A DNA stretch of 64,000 nt from Sanguinoderma infundibulare (taxonomy: Eukaryota; Basidiomycota; Agaricomycetes; Polyporales; Polyporaceae). The translations under genes were made by a program, and so were the position numbers. Position 1 is the stretch's first letter; the number at the start of each line of letters is the position of its first letter. A model generated the notes under the pieces. That model did no database searches. It was not told the origin of the DNA and was given only the letters and a program-made list of their open reading frames with translations. Below, in pieces: positions 33,537 through 46,300 of this stretch. The stretch spans positions 868,001 through 932,000 of the forward strand of contig JAVLRN010000010.1 of NCBI GenBank assembly GCA_032821775.1, written 5' to 3'.

Positions 33537-36500
33537 ATGGCCCGCCGACAGTCGACGCTGCACCAGCAGCTCGAGTCCGTCACCGACCTCGCAACGCTCT
33601 CGCCCATCTCGGAAGACATCATCGTCTCATGCATCCGGGAACGGTTTATGACAGACAACATCTACACTAACATCGGCACCTCCGCTCTCGTCGCAGTAAA
33701 CCCCCACAAATATATTCCCTCTAATTCCGACGCCGTCCTCCACAAGTACGCGGCCGAGTACCGCGACTCGTCGCCCGAGAAAGTCCGGCTCCCACCTCAC
33801 ATCTTCCAGCTCGCCAACAATGCCTACTACCACATGCGGAGGACGCAGCAGGACCAGTCAATTATCTTCACGTACGTGTCTTAAATCATCCTTTCGCGCC
33901 TTGTGTCCCTGTACCATTCCTGTGCCATAAATCCTGCTCTCCGGGTGAGGAAGGCGTCGCTCGTTCCGAGGCGAGTCGCCTTTCGAGACGAGAGCTCCTA
34001 TGTTGCGTGTCACTCTCCGGGCGCTGCTCAGGAGATGAACCGTGGCAAACACCCGTTTTCAGGAGGTATTTCAGTGTGTCACCGAGGAGCTAATCAAAGC
34101 TCGGTCTTTCTTGAGACACGAGGGATTAGCGGGGTTCTCATTCACGCGGGATGTATATACGAAGGGCCCTCTGGGCAGTCCTGCCCACGACCATGGACGA
34201 CCAGCCAGCGCGCTGCAGCCGGGCCTTGCCCTCCTTCATCGCGTTGGTGTGATACGAATTTGCACGTTGTTTCGCCTTCGAGTCGAGGTCCATTGGTCAC
34301 CGCCGGTGGCGGCCGGGGTCATCGGTCACTGGTCAGGCAACAGCACGCCTCACCGGAAACTCCACACATCTACTGAAGCCGGCGGCACCCCCTGCTATGT
34401 AGACTGGGGCCATAAACGTGTCTAGGGTAGGTTAGGACCCTCGGGGCAGTCCTGGACACCAACATTTATAGATTTCGGATCAGCTAGCGCGCTGCCGTTG
34501 GGCTCGCCCTCCTTCATCGAAACGCGAAAGCACACGAGCTGGCACCCCCCATATGGATTTGTATCGGTTCCTGTAGACAGAGGCTCTTACGTGTCCAGGT
34601 ATCTTGGTTCGCACGGCTTACACCCTTCTTCACAGTGGCGAGACGGGCAGTGGCAAGTCCGAGAATCGCAGACTTGCCATCAAGACGCTCCTCGAGCTCA
34701 GCGTTAGTCAGCCTGGGAAGAAAGGCTCGAAGCTCGGCAACCAGGTCCCCGCTGCCGAATTCGTCTTGGAGACCTTTGGCAACTCACGCACGCTCTTTAA
34801 CCCCAACGCCTCTCATTTCGGCAAGTACACCGAGCTGCAGTTCACCGAACGCGGGCGGATATGCGGTGTCAAGACCCTCGACTACTACCTGGAGCGGAGT
34901 CGCGTGTCCGGCGCGCCGTCGGGCGAGCGCAACTTCCACATCTTCTATTACCTGATCGCCGGTGCCTCGGCAGAGGAGCGTACACACATGCACCTCTCAG
35001 AAAAGACGCAGTATCGGTATCTTGGTGCCCGTGCCCCAACAGGAGGTCGTGCGGTGAACCCGACTCAGAACGACGACGCCGTCCGATTCGAGCAGCTCAA
35101 GGTCGCACTGAAGAACGTCGGCTTCTCGAAAAGGCATGTCGCACAAACATGTCAGCTCGTCGCCGCCATCCTTCACCTCGGCAACCTCGAGTTCACCATT
35201 GACCGTCATCGTAACGAGGATGCTGCCGTCGTCCGGAACCTGGACGTTCTCGAGATCGTGTCGGAGTTTCTGGGTGTGCAACCTAGTGCCCTGGAGGCGG
35301 CTTTGTCTTACAAGACGAAGCTCGTCAAGAAGGAGCTCTGCACGGTCTTCCTGGACCCTGATGGTTCCTCTGACAACAGGGACGAGCTCGCCCGTCTGCT
35401 CTACTCGCTCCTCTTCGCTTGGTTGAATGAACACATCAACCAGCGCCTCTGCCGCGACGACTTCGCGACGTTCGTCGGCATCTTTGACCTCCCTGGGCCC
35501 CAGAACCTGACGAGTCGTCCGAACTCCCTTGACCAGTTCTGCGTCAACTTCGCAAACGAGCGTCTCCTCAACTTCGTCCAGAAGCGGCTGTTCGAGTCGC
35601 ACGTCCAGGATTACAACAACGAGGGCATCTCGCGCTTCGTCCCCCACGTCCCGTACTTCGACAACTCCGAATGCGTCCGACTGCTTCAGAACCGCCCTGG
35701 TGGTCTCATCCACATCATGGACGACCAGGCTCGTCGGATGCCGCGCAAGACGGATCACTCGATGGTGGAGGCGATCACCAAACGTTGGGGCAACCACTCC
35801 TCATTCAAGTCCGGTGGCATGGACCGCTCTGGCTTCCCCACGTTCATCATCAACCACTACAGCGGTCCGGTCACCTACTCCGCGCAGAACATCCTCGAGA
35901 AGAACTTGGATGCGCTCAACCCGGACTTCGTCTCCCTTCTCCGTGGCACGGCGACTGGCACATCAGACGCCCCCGCGGCAGATGGTTCCGGCTCCATGAA
36001 CCCCTTCGTCCGTGGCCTGTTCTCTGCCAAAGCGATCGCTACTCAGGCGCATCCTCGCAATGAGGACACGATTGTCTCCGCGCAGCAGCCGGTTAAGCCA
36101 ATGCGTGCGCCGTCGACTCGCCGGAAGAACACCATCAAGCGGATGCCGACAGTCAAGGAAGGCGATGCCGACGAGAAGGACGAGGACGAGGGACCGTCCT
36201 CTGGCGGCGCACCCTGCGTTGCGGGCGAGTTCAGGGCAGCGCTGGACGTACTGTTCGAGACGCTCGAGGACACGCAGTCTTGGTACGTGTTCTGCATCAA
36301 CCCGAACGACTCGCAACTGCCGAACCAGCTGGAGGGCCGGTCAGTGAAGGCGCAGGTCCGGAGCGTCGGGATGTCCGAGATCGCCCGTCGGAACGTGAAC
36401 GTGTTCGAGGCGATGATGACCCCCGACGAGTTCGCGCAGCGGTACCAGTTGCAACTGTCTGCTGTGGGCGTCACCGATCCCAACTCGCGCTCTCAGGTCG

Positions 36501-39500
36501 AGCAGAGCAGGAATGCTTTGGGCTTGGAGGAGAGAGATATTGTTCTTGGCATGTCTATGGTATGTGCTGTCGTTGACCATGTCATGAACATGAGTTGATC
36601 CCTTTGCAGGTCTTCCTGTCACAAGCAGCGTTCCATTGTCTAGAAGATGATATCCGCTCCAAGGACACTGAGGAGCAGAAGCGCAACCGTCTCCGGGATG
36701 CCGAAGCAGAGGCTGGTCTCGATCCTCGAGGGTTGAACGACCCCTACGCGCCCTACCATGTGCCTGGTGCCGAGTCGCCGTACCAGGCTGACTTCGACCA
36801 ATCCAGCCAGGCGCTGCCTCTGGTTGCCAACGCCTCTCCCTTCCAACGCGCTGACATGTACGACGATTACGACGAACGGAAGTCCTTCCGTAGCGACGAC
36901 TTTGACGGTCGCAGCGCCTACACAAGCCAGCGCGATGACGGTTCTGTGTCCAACTTTGGTACGGAGTCTTACGCGCCCTCTCGGAACATGTTCCAGAACG
37001 CGGACGCAAAGGCGCTCCTCGACAAGGAGGCGTTGGCGGGCGAGATTCATGAGGGCGAGACTGCTGAGGTTCTCAAGGAGACGTCGGCACGTCGACGTTG
37101 GGTCGCGCTGTGCTGGATGCTCACGTTCTGGGTTCCGAACTTCGTCCTTAGGTACGTTGGACGGATGAAGCGTCTGGACGTCCGGCAGGCGTGGCGAGAG
37201 AAGCTTGCTCTCAACATGATCATCTGGTTCGTCTGCGCTTGCGCGGTCTTCGTCATTGTCTTCATCTCCCCTATCATCTGTCCTACGGAACACGTGTTCA
37301 ACACCTCGGAGTTGAACGGCCACTCGTCCACGAACGACCCGAACAACGTCTACATCGCCATCCGTGGAGAGGTGTTCGACCTGACGACTATCTCGGCCGA
37401 CCATTTGCGAGCCGTCAGCGTGGTTCCGACGAAGTCCATCCTCAACTACGGCGGTACGATCGCGGATGCTCTCTTCCCCGTTCAGGTATGTGTCTTCATG
37501 CCAGGTATGAACAAGTGACTGAGTGTTGTATCAGGTCAGCGCTCTGTGTAACGGCGTCTCGGGGTCTGTCGACCCCTACGTCGTGTTTACGAGCAAGAAT
37601 GAGTCTGCGGAGGTCAACGCGCAGTACCACGACTTCCGTTCTTGGACCGACGACCCTCGTCCGGACTGGTACTTTGAGACAATGACGGAGATGCGCTGGA
37701 ACTACCGTGTTGGCTTCGTCGGCTACAGCCCCAAACAAATCAAATCCATGGCTGCCGCAGGTAGCTCCGTCGCGATCTACCGAGGGCTAGTCTATGACTT
37801 CTCGACCTACATCAGCAACCCCCCAGCCATCGCCACTCTGCCCAACAACGCGGTGGCTCCTGGCGGTATTGACACGCAGTTCATGCATCAGTCCATCGTG
37901 GACGTTTTCCAACGTAACGCAGGACAAGACGTCACGAAGAGAATCGACGGACTCAACATTGACTCGAACGTCCTGGACTGGCAGCGTGTTTGCATGCGCA
38001 ATCTGTTCACCATTGGGAAGGTCGACAACCGTAACTCGCCCCAGTGTCTCTTCGCCACGTACATCTTGCTCGCGCTGTCGATCATGATGGTCAGCGTCAT
38101 CGGGTTCAAGTTCATCGCGTCCGTCAACTTCAGCGCTGCCCGGGCGCCGGAGGACCACGACAAGTTCGTCATCTGCCAGGTGCCGTGTTACACGGAAGGT
38201 TACGGTTCGCTCAAGAAGACGATCGACTCACTCGCTCAGATGAAGTACGACGACAAGCGGAAGTTGCTGTTCATCATCTGTGACGGTATGGTCGTCGGTT
38301 CCGGCAACGACATGCCCACCCCGCGTATCGTCCTCGAGGTCCTCGGTGCGAACCCCAACGTCGACGCTGAGCCCCTCAGCTTCCTCTCGCTTGGCGAGGG
38401 TGCGAAGCAGCACAACATGGGCAAGGTATTCTCCGGTCTGTACGAGATTGCTGGCCACGTCGTGCCGTACCTCGTCGTCGTGAAGTGCGGCAAGCCAGGC
38501 GAAAAGGCGCGTCCGGGTAACCGTGGTAAGCGTGACTCGCAGATGGTGATCATGCACTTCTTGAACAAGGTATGCATGGCGAGCGACTGCATGACCCTGA
38601 TTTGTGCTGACGTGCTACTAGGTCCACTTCAACGCGCCGATGAATCCGCTCGAGCTCGAGATCTACCACCAGATCAAGAACGTCATCGGTGTAAATCCGA
38701 CGTTCTACGAGTACGTGTTCATGGTTGATGCCGATACGACTGTCCACCCGTTCTCTTTGAACCGTCTGATATCTGCGTAAGTCACTCAATGATGCCGTTG
38801 ACCGGAGTGATGCTGACTGTGCGTTAGTATGATTCACGACAAGAAACTGCTTGGTGTCTGTGGTGAAACGGAGCTTGCAAATGCAAAGCAGTCTATCGTC
38901 ACGATGATGCAGGTCTACGAATACTTCATCTCCCACCACATGGCGAAGGCGTTCGAATCCCTGTTCGGCTCCGTCACTTGTTTGCCCGGTTGCTTCACGC
39001 TCTACCGTCTTCGCACGCCCGACACCCACAAGCCGCTCTTCATCAGCAACCAGGTCATCCAGGACTACCAGGAAAACCGTGTCGACACGCTGCACATGAA
39101 GAACCTGCTTCACCTCGGTGAAGATCGTTACTTGACGACACTGCTGCTCAGGCACTTCCCGATGTACAAGACCCAGTTCGTCCGGGACGCGCATGCGTAC
39201 ACTGTCGCGCCCGACGACTGGAAGGTTCTGTTGTCCCAACGTCGGCGTTGGATCAACTCCACGGTGCACAACTTGGCCGAACTCATCTTCTTGGACCAGC
39301 TCTGCGGTTTCTGCTGTTTCTCCATGCGGTTCATCGTCATGATTGATCTCCTGTCGACGATCATCCAGCCCGTCACTGTCGCCTACGTGAGTATATGCTA
39401 TGACGTTTGTCTGTCTTGAAAAACTGATGATGGGTATGTCGGACAGATCGGTTACCTGATCTACCTTGCAGCCGGCCCCCACGCGCAGATCCCTACGCTC

Positions 39501-40419
39501 TCGATCGTCCTTATTGCGGCAGTGTACGGTCTGCAGGCGTTGGTTTTCGTACTTCGGCGCAAGTGGGACATGATCGGATGGATGGTGTTCTACATCCTCG
39601 CCATCCCGGTCTTCTCGTTCTTCCTGCCGCTGTACTCGTTCTGGCGCATGGACGATTTCTCATGGGGTCAGACGCGTGTCGTCTTGGGAGAGTCTGGTAA
39701 GAAGATGATTGTCCACGTAAGTGTTTGACATCCTCAGAACAATTGTCGGAGATGTCTCATGGGGCGTGTGTGTTATAGGATGAGGGCAAGTTCGACCCTC
39801 GCGCCATTCCTCTCAAGTCTTGGAACGATTACGTACGGAGAACGCTCGCTTGTCTGTTGTGCACAACTGATGGCCCTGCGTGCGTTTACAGGAGAACGAG
39901 CTATGGGATAAGGAGTCGAACCACAGCATTGGCTCTTGGGTGCCTCCGACGAAGATGCATATCAACGATTACGCCGATTCCCACACGGCGTCAATCTACG
40001 GTCGCGAGACGTTCTACGAGCCCGCCGTGTCCCGCGCGTACTCGCCATCACCGTCGCAGATGCAGATGCAGATGATGTATCCCCCACCTGGATACCAGTC
40101 TGGACGGAATACCCCGCTCTCGCAGGTGATGACACCAGGAGTGCTTCACCAGCCAGCGCCTTCACGCCCCGCCACAGGTTACCTCGACGTGCAGATCCCT
40201 GCGACTCGAAGTCCAGAAGACCAGGACTTCCTCGACGGGCCGTCGGATTCCGCGATCGAGGCCGCCGTCGAGGAGCGCCTGCGCACCGCTGACCTGACGA
40301 CCATCACCAAAAGGGAGATCCGGCGACGTCTGGAGGAGCAGTTCGGGCAGGACCTGTCGGCGCGCAAGCGGGTGATCAACGATGCCATAGACCGTGTGCT
40401 GCTGGCGCGCGCGGGTTGA
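33537..40419 (+). CDS. Chitin synthase with N-terminal myosin motor domain
   Basis: Polymerises N-acetylglucosamine from UDP-GlcNAc into cell-wall chitin at the hyphal tip. Nine exons: 33537-33871, 34636-36559, 36610-37485, 37535-38569, 38622-38776, 38828-39386, 39447-39716, 39779-39832 and 39892-40419. They give 1911 residues. Order: myosin-like motor (P-loop GETGSGKSE near residue 114, switch I-like [10 protein letters not shown], a divergent switch II FDLPGPQ), linker, two helices near 915-975, a cytochrome b5-like segment ([16 protein letters not shown]), and the chitin synthase core ([27 protein letters not shown]). Further helices follow, then a C-terminal DEK-like domain ([13 protein letters not shown] type). 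This is the class V/VII type with a myosin motor. The first intron is 764 nt, far longer than its neighbours. Confidence 0.97.
34160..34545. repeat. Degenerate direct duplication inside chitin synthase intron 1
   Basis: Two related stretches of about 90 bp, near 34163-34242 and 34436-34525. Each contains GGGCAGTCCTG, then GCGCGCTG, then CCCTCCTTCATCG in the same order. They are imperfect and lie about 275 bp apart within the unusually long intron. I see no transposase or clear terminal repeats. Confidence 0.6.
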
Positions 40420-43251
40420 ACGCTGATCGTAGACGTTCGTTCATGACATTGTGATTGTGGTGTGCATATGGTTACGTCTTGGCAGTTCGGACGCTTATGG
40501 ACGCTGCTCGTTACGGTCGTCTACTACGCACATTTTTCTGCCTCTTCGCGAACTACCCATCGTTTTTGCTTTCGTTTTTTTTTTGTTTCACGCACAGGAT
40601 TTGGCATTTTTAGTATGTCAACGGACACCCTGGACCGGACTTTGGTCTCGCCGCCTCCCCCTTCTCGTCGTCGTCTGTCAATGACGCTTCCTCGTTCGTA
40701 CAATATAATCCCCCCCAACCCATCCATCCCAGACCCAGCACCACATCACACCACATCACGCTCATGTATTTTGCTATATCCTATCGTAGTAGAGCATGTT
40801 TCCGTCGTACACTCGATGTGAACCCTTCTTGTCAGTAGTTCTGCGTGCAAGGTTGGATGCCCGATACTTCCGTCGTCGTCAGCAGCGCCCCGATGTCCTT
40901 GACAGGGGGAACAAGGCACCACGGCGTTTGGGATGAACCAGATGCGACACGTTTCAGCGGCTCTCAAATGTCGATGTAAAACGGTGGAAGATCACACGGC
41001 GGCTTTCATGTTCGCCATGTTCTTATAACAAAAACACAGACTTGTTCTCAGAAGTCTATGTAGTGAGCGACCGCTGTTCCCTGCGCCGGTCGGCGGTTCG
41101 TCCCTGTTGTGTACCTGATACATACATACCGGTTCTGCGCAACCGTTCATCGATCATTCCTTCCGCGTTCGACGGCTGATGCATGCGCAGATAAACGGAG
41201 CAATGAATCCGCTTACTCATATGTACTCATGTTCCTCGACAGTCATACACGTTGCCCTGCCGGGGACGCGCGGCGTGGGAGCTGAGCGGCGAGGGGCACT
41301 GGCAGTTGAACGTTGAACGCGCGGACTGGGGATACAATCCAGGAACTGCTGCGTGTGGAGGCCCTGGCGGCTTGCGCCTTCCGGTCTGCAAGGGCATTCC
41401 CTAGAGTGGGATTTAAGGCGGGCTGGGTTTGGTGGATTGAAGAGGACGGACGACGTACGCTTCGGCCAGGGGCTTCCGCGAACCGAGGTCAGCTTCGAAC
41501 TTTCCGGGGAGAAGTGGGGTTGCAGGGTACCGGTTTACGTACCCGAGTTGGGCCTTGGGCTGGAATGCGTATCTGTTCAGCGAACGGAAACATGTCAGGC
41601 GGCACGCAGAAGGAGGGAGACGAGTTACTGCCAAGGTATGTCCGAGCATTCAGTAGACACGCCTCCGTTCAGCCCGGCCCCGGTCTGGTCAGTGTCAGTA
41701 TTTGACGCGCGCTGTATGTGGAGTAATACACGGCGTCCCGATCGATAAGAGCCGGGGGAGAAGCCCGTAACCGCTCTGGTACTGCTCAATCACGGATGCT
41801 TTGGAACCTTCTCTAGAAACCATGCACAATACACTGGGGAGCACTGGTTATGGATCTTCGAGACGTGCATCTATCAATGAGCGATCAAGAGGTACGAACG
41901 TTAGCGGAACGCCCGCCGCGGAAGCCCCAGGCCGGGGTCAGGATATATCACGTACACTACTCCTGAGTAGGGCCAGATGCCAGAAGATGCCAGACTATAA
42001 TGTGGCACAACACGCTAGCTCTGAATTCGAGGGGGCTGGGAGCTTCGAGTATCTTGTGAGTTATGAGCAACTGCACCCTCCGATTAATGAAACCAGAGCC
42101 CCTAAATGCATGCGTCTTGTTAGCCTACATGTATCGACGCGATAGGGCTCGTGTTGAATGGCGACATTACGCACCTCGAGTGGCCACACAATGTTGGGCG
42201 ATACGCTGAGAGCTCACGGCATGAGGATTTGGGTGTACGTAACATGTTGGATCTCGGATGGCCGGCCCCCGGATGTCGTTCACTGCAGCCATGGCACTCC
42301 GAGAAAGCTCATCCTGCGTCTAAATTGTGCGTTTGGGAACAGCGTGGGCGGGAAATACATTTTGACCGCTAGCATGCCGGCCGCTACTAGTGGGGTAGCG
42401 CTGTTGCTTGAGTGGGAGACCGGCACAGGCGGGAGGTGTGACGCAAGCCTTGGCCACGCAGCTTGCGTGTTCGGCAATGTGAGGCAGGGGTGAGTTCTGG
42501 GTGCGTTTGCGGGGCATGCACCGGCGGTCCGAGAGGGTGGGACGTGAGGATGATGAGCAATTGCGGGGCGATTACCAATTCGGAACCCCGAGCGGGGCGG
42601 AGATTGCAATACCTGAGATAAGCCTGACGAAAGCAGATTGCCGTCGACGCATTGAATTGCGTGTTTAAATGGAGACTTCTTGTCCGCGATGCTCCCTTCT
42701 GGCCAATATGGGCCTGGAGGGCTGGATTTACTGTGGTTATGTGACGATTCGTTGAGTGTGCCGGTGTACAAAATTTGAATCGCCGACGATGAAGTTGTGT
42801 GGCTGTGCGTGTGCGGCCGAGTCGGACGCTTGGTCTGCTGCTTACCTTGCATTTTTACTCAGCCTCTTAGCATCGACTCCGCGAATATGCACGGTGAACT
42901 GTTTTCTTGGATACAGCGGAACCTCTGTCTTACTTACAACGCGTCAACATATATAGGGTTTCCCCACCGTGGGGTGCAGGGAGTGGTAAAGCTTGTCAAC
43001 ACGACATACAACCCGACTCAGCGGGAGGAGTTTCACCGCTATCACATGCGGATATGGATATTGTGCATAAGTGATTGCGTAAGGTGATCGCGGTTTCGGT
43101 CTATCGAGATCCGTGACGCCTTTGGCCATCATCCATAGCCCTCCATCCGCCGCCTCGCATCCCAAAGACGCGTCAGCAATAATTGCCGACCATGAACAAC
43201 ACCTCAGCATCAATCGGCGGCCGTAGGCCACCCTCCCTGGCGGCAACAGCA
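40420..43251. other. Gene-free stretch of about 2.8 kb
   Basis: The longest stretch here without a supportable gene. Open frames reach 190 codons on the minus strand (42280-42852) but have no recognisable motif or exon chain. It follows the chitin synthase 3' end and leads to the PDR transporter promoter. Confidence 0.45.
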
Positions 43252-43258
43252 TATAATA
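43252..43258 (+). promoter_or_regulatory. TATA-like element of PDR transporter gene
   Basis: TATAATA about 70 bp before the start codon at 43325. I looked for the yeast PDRE consensus TCCGYGGA upstream and did not find a clear match. Confidence 0.45.
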
Positions 43259-43324
43259 CCCGCCCCAACCAGACCTCAACCCCGGTCCAGCCCAGCTTGT
43301 TCGTCGTCCCCTCCTGTTCCCTCA

Positions 43325-46300
43325 ATGGCCACCGCGCGCTCTCAACTCGACTCAGAGGCTATCGAGAGCCATGATCGCGTGCCCGATCTGCCCAATGCGG
43401 CCTACCATAACTTCTCCCATCCCTTCTCTCCCACCTCCGACGTCCGTATAGGCTCTCCCCACAGCGAACACCATGTCCCTCTTGCGAGACAACCCTCGGC
43501 CGGTTCCCACGTCGACATTGGCCACTTCGATCCCGAGGGCGTTGCCCAACTCCGTCGGTCTCTCTCCAGACAGTCACACACAAGTGCGCCCGAACTCGAA
43601 CTCGATCCACCGCCTTCTCCTCGAGGTCGAAAGCAGAGCACACATTCAACATCGTCGGACATCACGCTCGCGTCACCTGATGCGCCTTTTAACTTTGAGA
43701 AGACGCTTCGAAACATCATCAAGAAGTACGTGCTTCTTTTGCTTTCCCTTTCCGCCCGCGAGAGAATGTTAACCTGTTCACCTCTCCAGGCTCGACGACT
43801 CAGAAATCAAACGGAGAGAGCTTGGTGTCGCCTTCAGAGACCTTCGTGTCGTCGGCGTTGGTGCCGCCGCGTCGTTTCAGCCGACTTTTGCGTCAACGAT
43901 AAACCCGCTGAACATCTTCAAGGGGATCAGGGATTCCGTACGGCCTGCAACACGAGACCTTCTTAGCGGATTCGAGGGTGTCGTACGACCAGGAGAGATG
44001 ATGCGTGAGTGTTTCTTGTCGATTTCAGGCGCGTCGCACGGCCAGGCACGACCCAGCTCCCCGCAGCGCGATAAACGCGCGGGTAGTGTTTCGCTGCGGC
44101 GTCGTGTCAAGCTTCCGCTTGTCTCGCAATTTTGGCATGCACGAGCACTAACTTCCGATGTTCTACCGGACAGTCGTCCTCGGACGCCCGGGATCCGGGT
44201 GCAGTACCCTCCTCAAGACCCTCGCCAACGAGCGCGGCGAGTACCACTCCATCCACGGCAAGGTGTGGTACGACTCGTTCACGCCTGAAGAGGTCGAGAA
44301 GCACTACCGAGGCGATGTGCAGTATTGCCCAGAGGACGACGTGCACTTCCCCACGCTTACCGTCGATCAGACGCTCCGTTTTGCCGCCAGCACCCGAACG
44401 CCCCACACGCGTCTTGACGGCATTTCACGCGAGGAACACATCTCGCGCATCGTCGAAGTCGTGCAGACCGTGTTTGGTCTGCGGCACGTCAAGAACACCC
44501 TCGTCGGGGACGCGTCCATCCGCGGCGTCTCTGGTGGCGAGAAGAAGCGTGTCTCGATCAGCGAGGCACTAGTTACTCGCTCGCTCCTACACTCTTGGGA
44601 TAACTCCACCCGTGGACTTGAGTGCGTCTCATCCCTTGTGTCGTCTTTTCGCATAATTTAACGGCTAGTCTTTAGTGCCTCGACTGCGCTCGAGTTTGTG
44701 GAAGCTCTCCGGATCGCCACTGACCTCGGCCGGCAGTCGACCATTGTCGCGATCTACCAGGCGGGCGAGCAACTCTACCAGCACTTCGACAAGGTCTGCG
44801 TCATCTATGAGGGTCGTCAGGTGTACATGGGTCCCGCCAATAAGGCGCGCCAGTACTTCATCGATATGGGCTACGAGCCTGCCAACCGCCAAACGACCGC
44901 CGACTTCCTCGTCGCAGGTGAGTGGCACTTTTCCATCATCCATCCAGCGCGGCTCGCTTACCGTCTGCGTAGTCACCGACCCGAACGGCCGCATCGTCCG
45001 CGAGGGCTACGAGCACCGCGTCCCCCGCACCGCCGCTGAGTTCGCCGAGCACTTCCGTAAGTCCGAGCTCGCGCGCCTGAACAGCGAGGACGTCGACTCT
45101 TACCTCGACGAGTTCGCCGGGAAGCCCGAGCGTGTCGCTGACTACAAGTCGAGTGTCAAATTCGAGCGCGCCGCGCACACGCGCGCCAGCAGCCCGTACA
45201 TCGTCTCGATCCCGATGCAGGCCCGTGCGCTCATGCGCCGCCGACTGCAGATCCTGGGCGGCGGGATCGCGGCGCAGGTCATTCAGCTTGCCTCCTTCAT
45301 CCTCCAGGCGATCATCGTCGGCACGGTCTTCTTGCGGCTCAACGACACGACCATCACGTTCTTCTCGCGGGGTGGCGTCCTGTTCTTCGCGCTCCTATTC
45401 GCGGCGCTATCGACGATGGCAGAGATCCCCTCGCTGTTCGCGCAGCGGCCGATCGTACACCGGCAGTCGAGGGCGGCAATGTACCACCCGTTCGTGGAAG
45501 GACTCGCGCTCACACTCGTGGATGTGCCGATTACGCTCGTCACGCAGATCGTGTTCTCGATCCTGATATACTTCTTGGTTGGGCTCCGGGAGAATGCGGG
45601 CAGTTACTTGTAAGTTGGTTTTCGTTTCCATATCTGCGAAAGAGAGCGTGTGCTGACAGTGTCGCCGCAGCATCTTCCTGCTCTTCGCGTTCATCACCAC
45701 GATCACTATGAAGGCCTGGTTCCGCGCGCTCGCCGCCGCGTTCACGAGCCCTGCGCCGGCCACGGCTATTGCTGGTCTCAGTACGCTCATCTTGACCCTC
45801 TACACCGGTTACACGCTGCCTCAGCCGGACATGATTGGTGCGCTGAAGTGGATCACTTATATCAACGTGAGTTTACCTACTTTGCTGCAAGAAAAGTTCA
45901 GTACTGACAGCCCTGCGGTAGCCCCTCCGCTATGGCTTTGAAGCCCTCGTCACTAATGAATTCCACGGCTTTGAGGCGCAGTGCTCCAACCTCGTCCCGC
46001 AGGGCCCTGCGTACGCGAACGTCTCCCTCGCGAACCAGGTCTGCGCCACTGTCGGCTCCGTCCCGGGCTCGGCAACCGTTCTAGGCGACGCCTATGTCAA
46101 TGGGTCGTTCGGCTACTCGTACAGCCACCTCTGGCGGAACTTCGGTATCGTCAGCGCGTTCGGCATCGGCTTCATCTTCGTACTGCTCTTCCTGTACGAG
46201 ATCAATCAGTCGCTCGCGGGTGAGACTACGGTCATGCTCTTCAAGCGCGGCTCCAAGTCCGACGTCGTCCAGGCCGCGGAGAAGGAGACCTCGTCCGACG

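Noticed and set aside
33872..34635. Transposon insertion in chitin synthase intron 1
   Set aside because: The duplicated blocks are degenerate. I found no transposase, no inverted or long terminal repeats, and no target-site duplication, so I report a duplication only.
34997..35797. Long minus-strand frame of 266 codons
   Set aside because: It is the exact antisense of the chitin synthase motor exon, whose protein identity is certain. GC-rich third positions create such shadows.
42280..42852. 190-codon minus-strand frame
   Set aside because: No motif, no intron signals, and composition like non-coding sequence.
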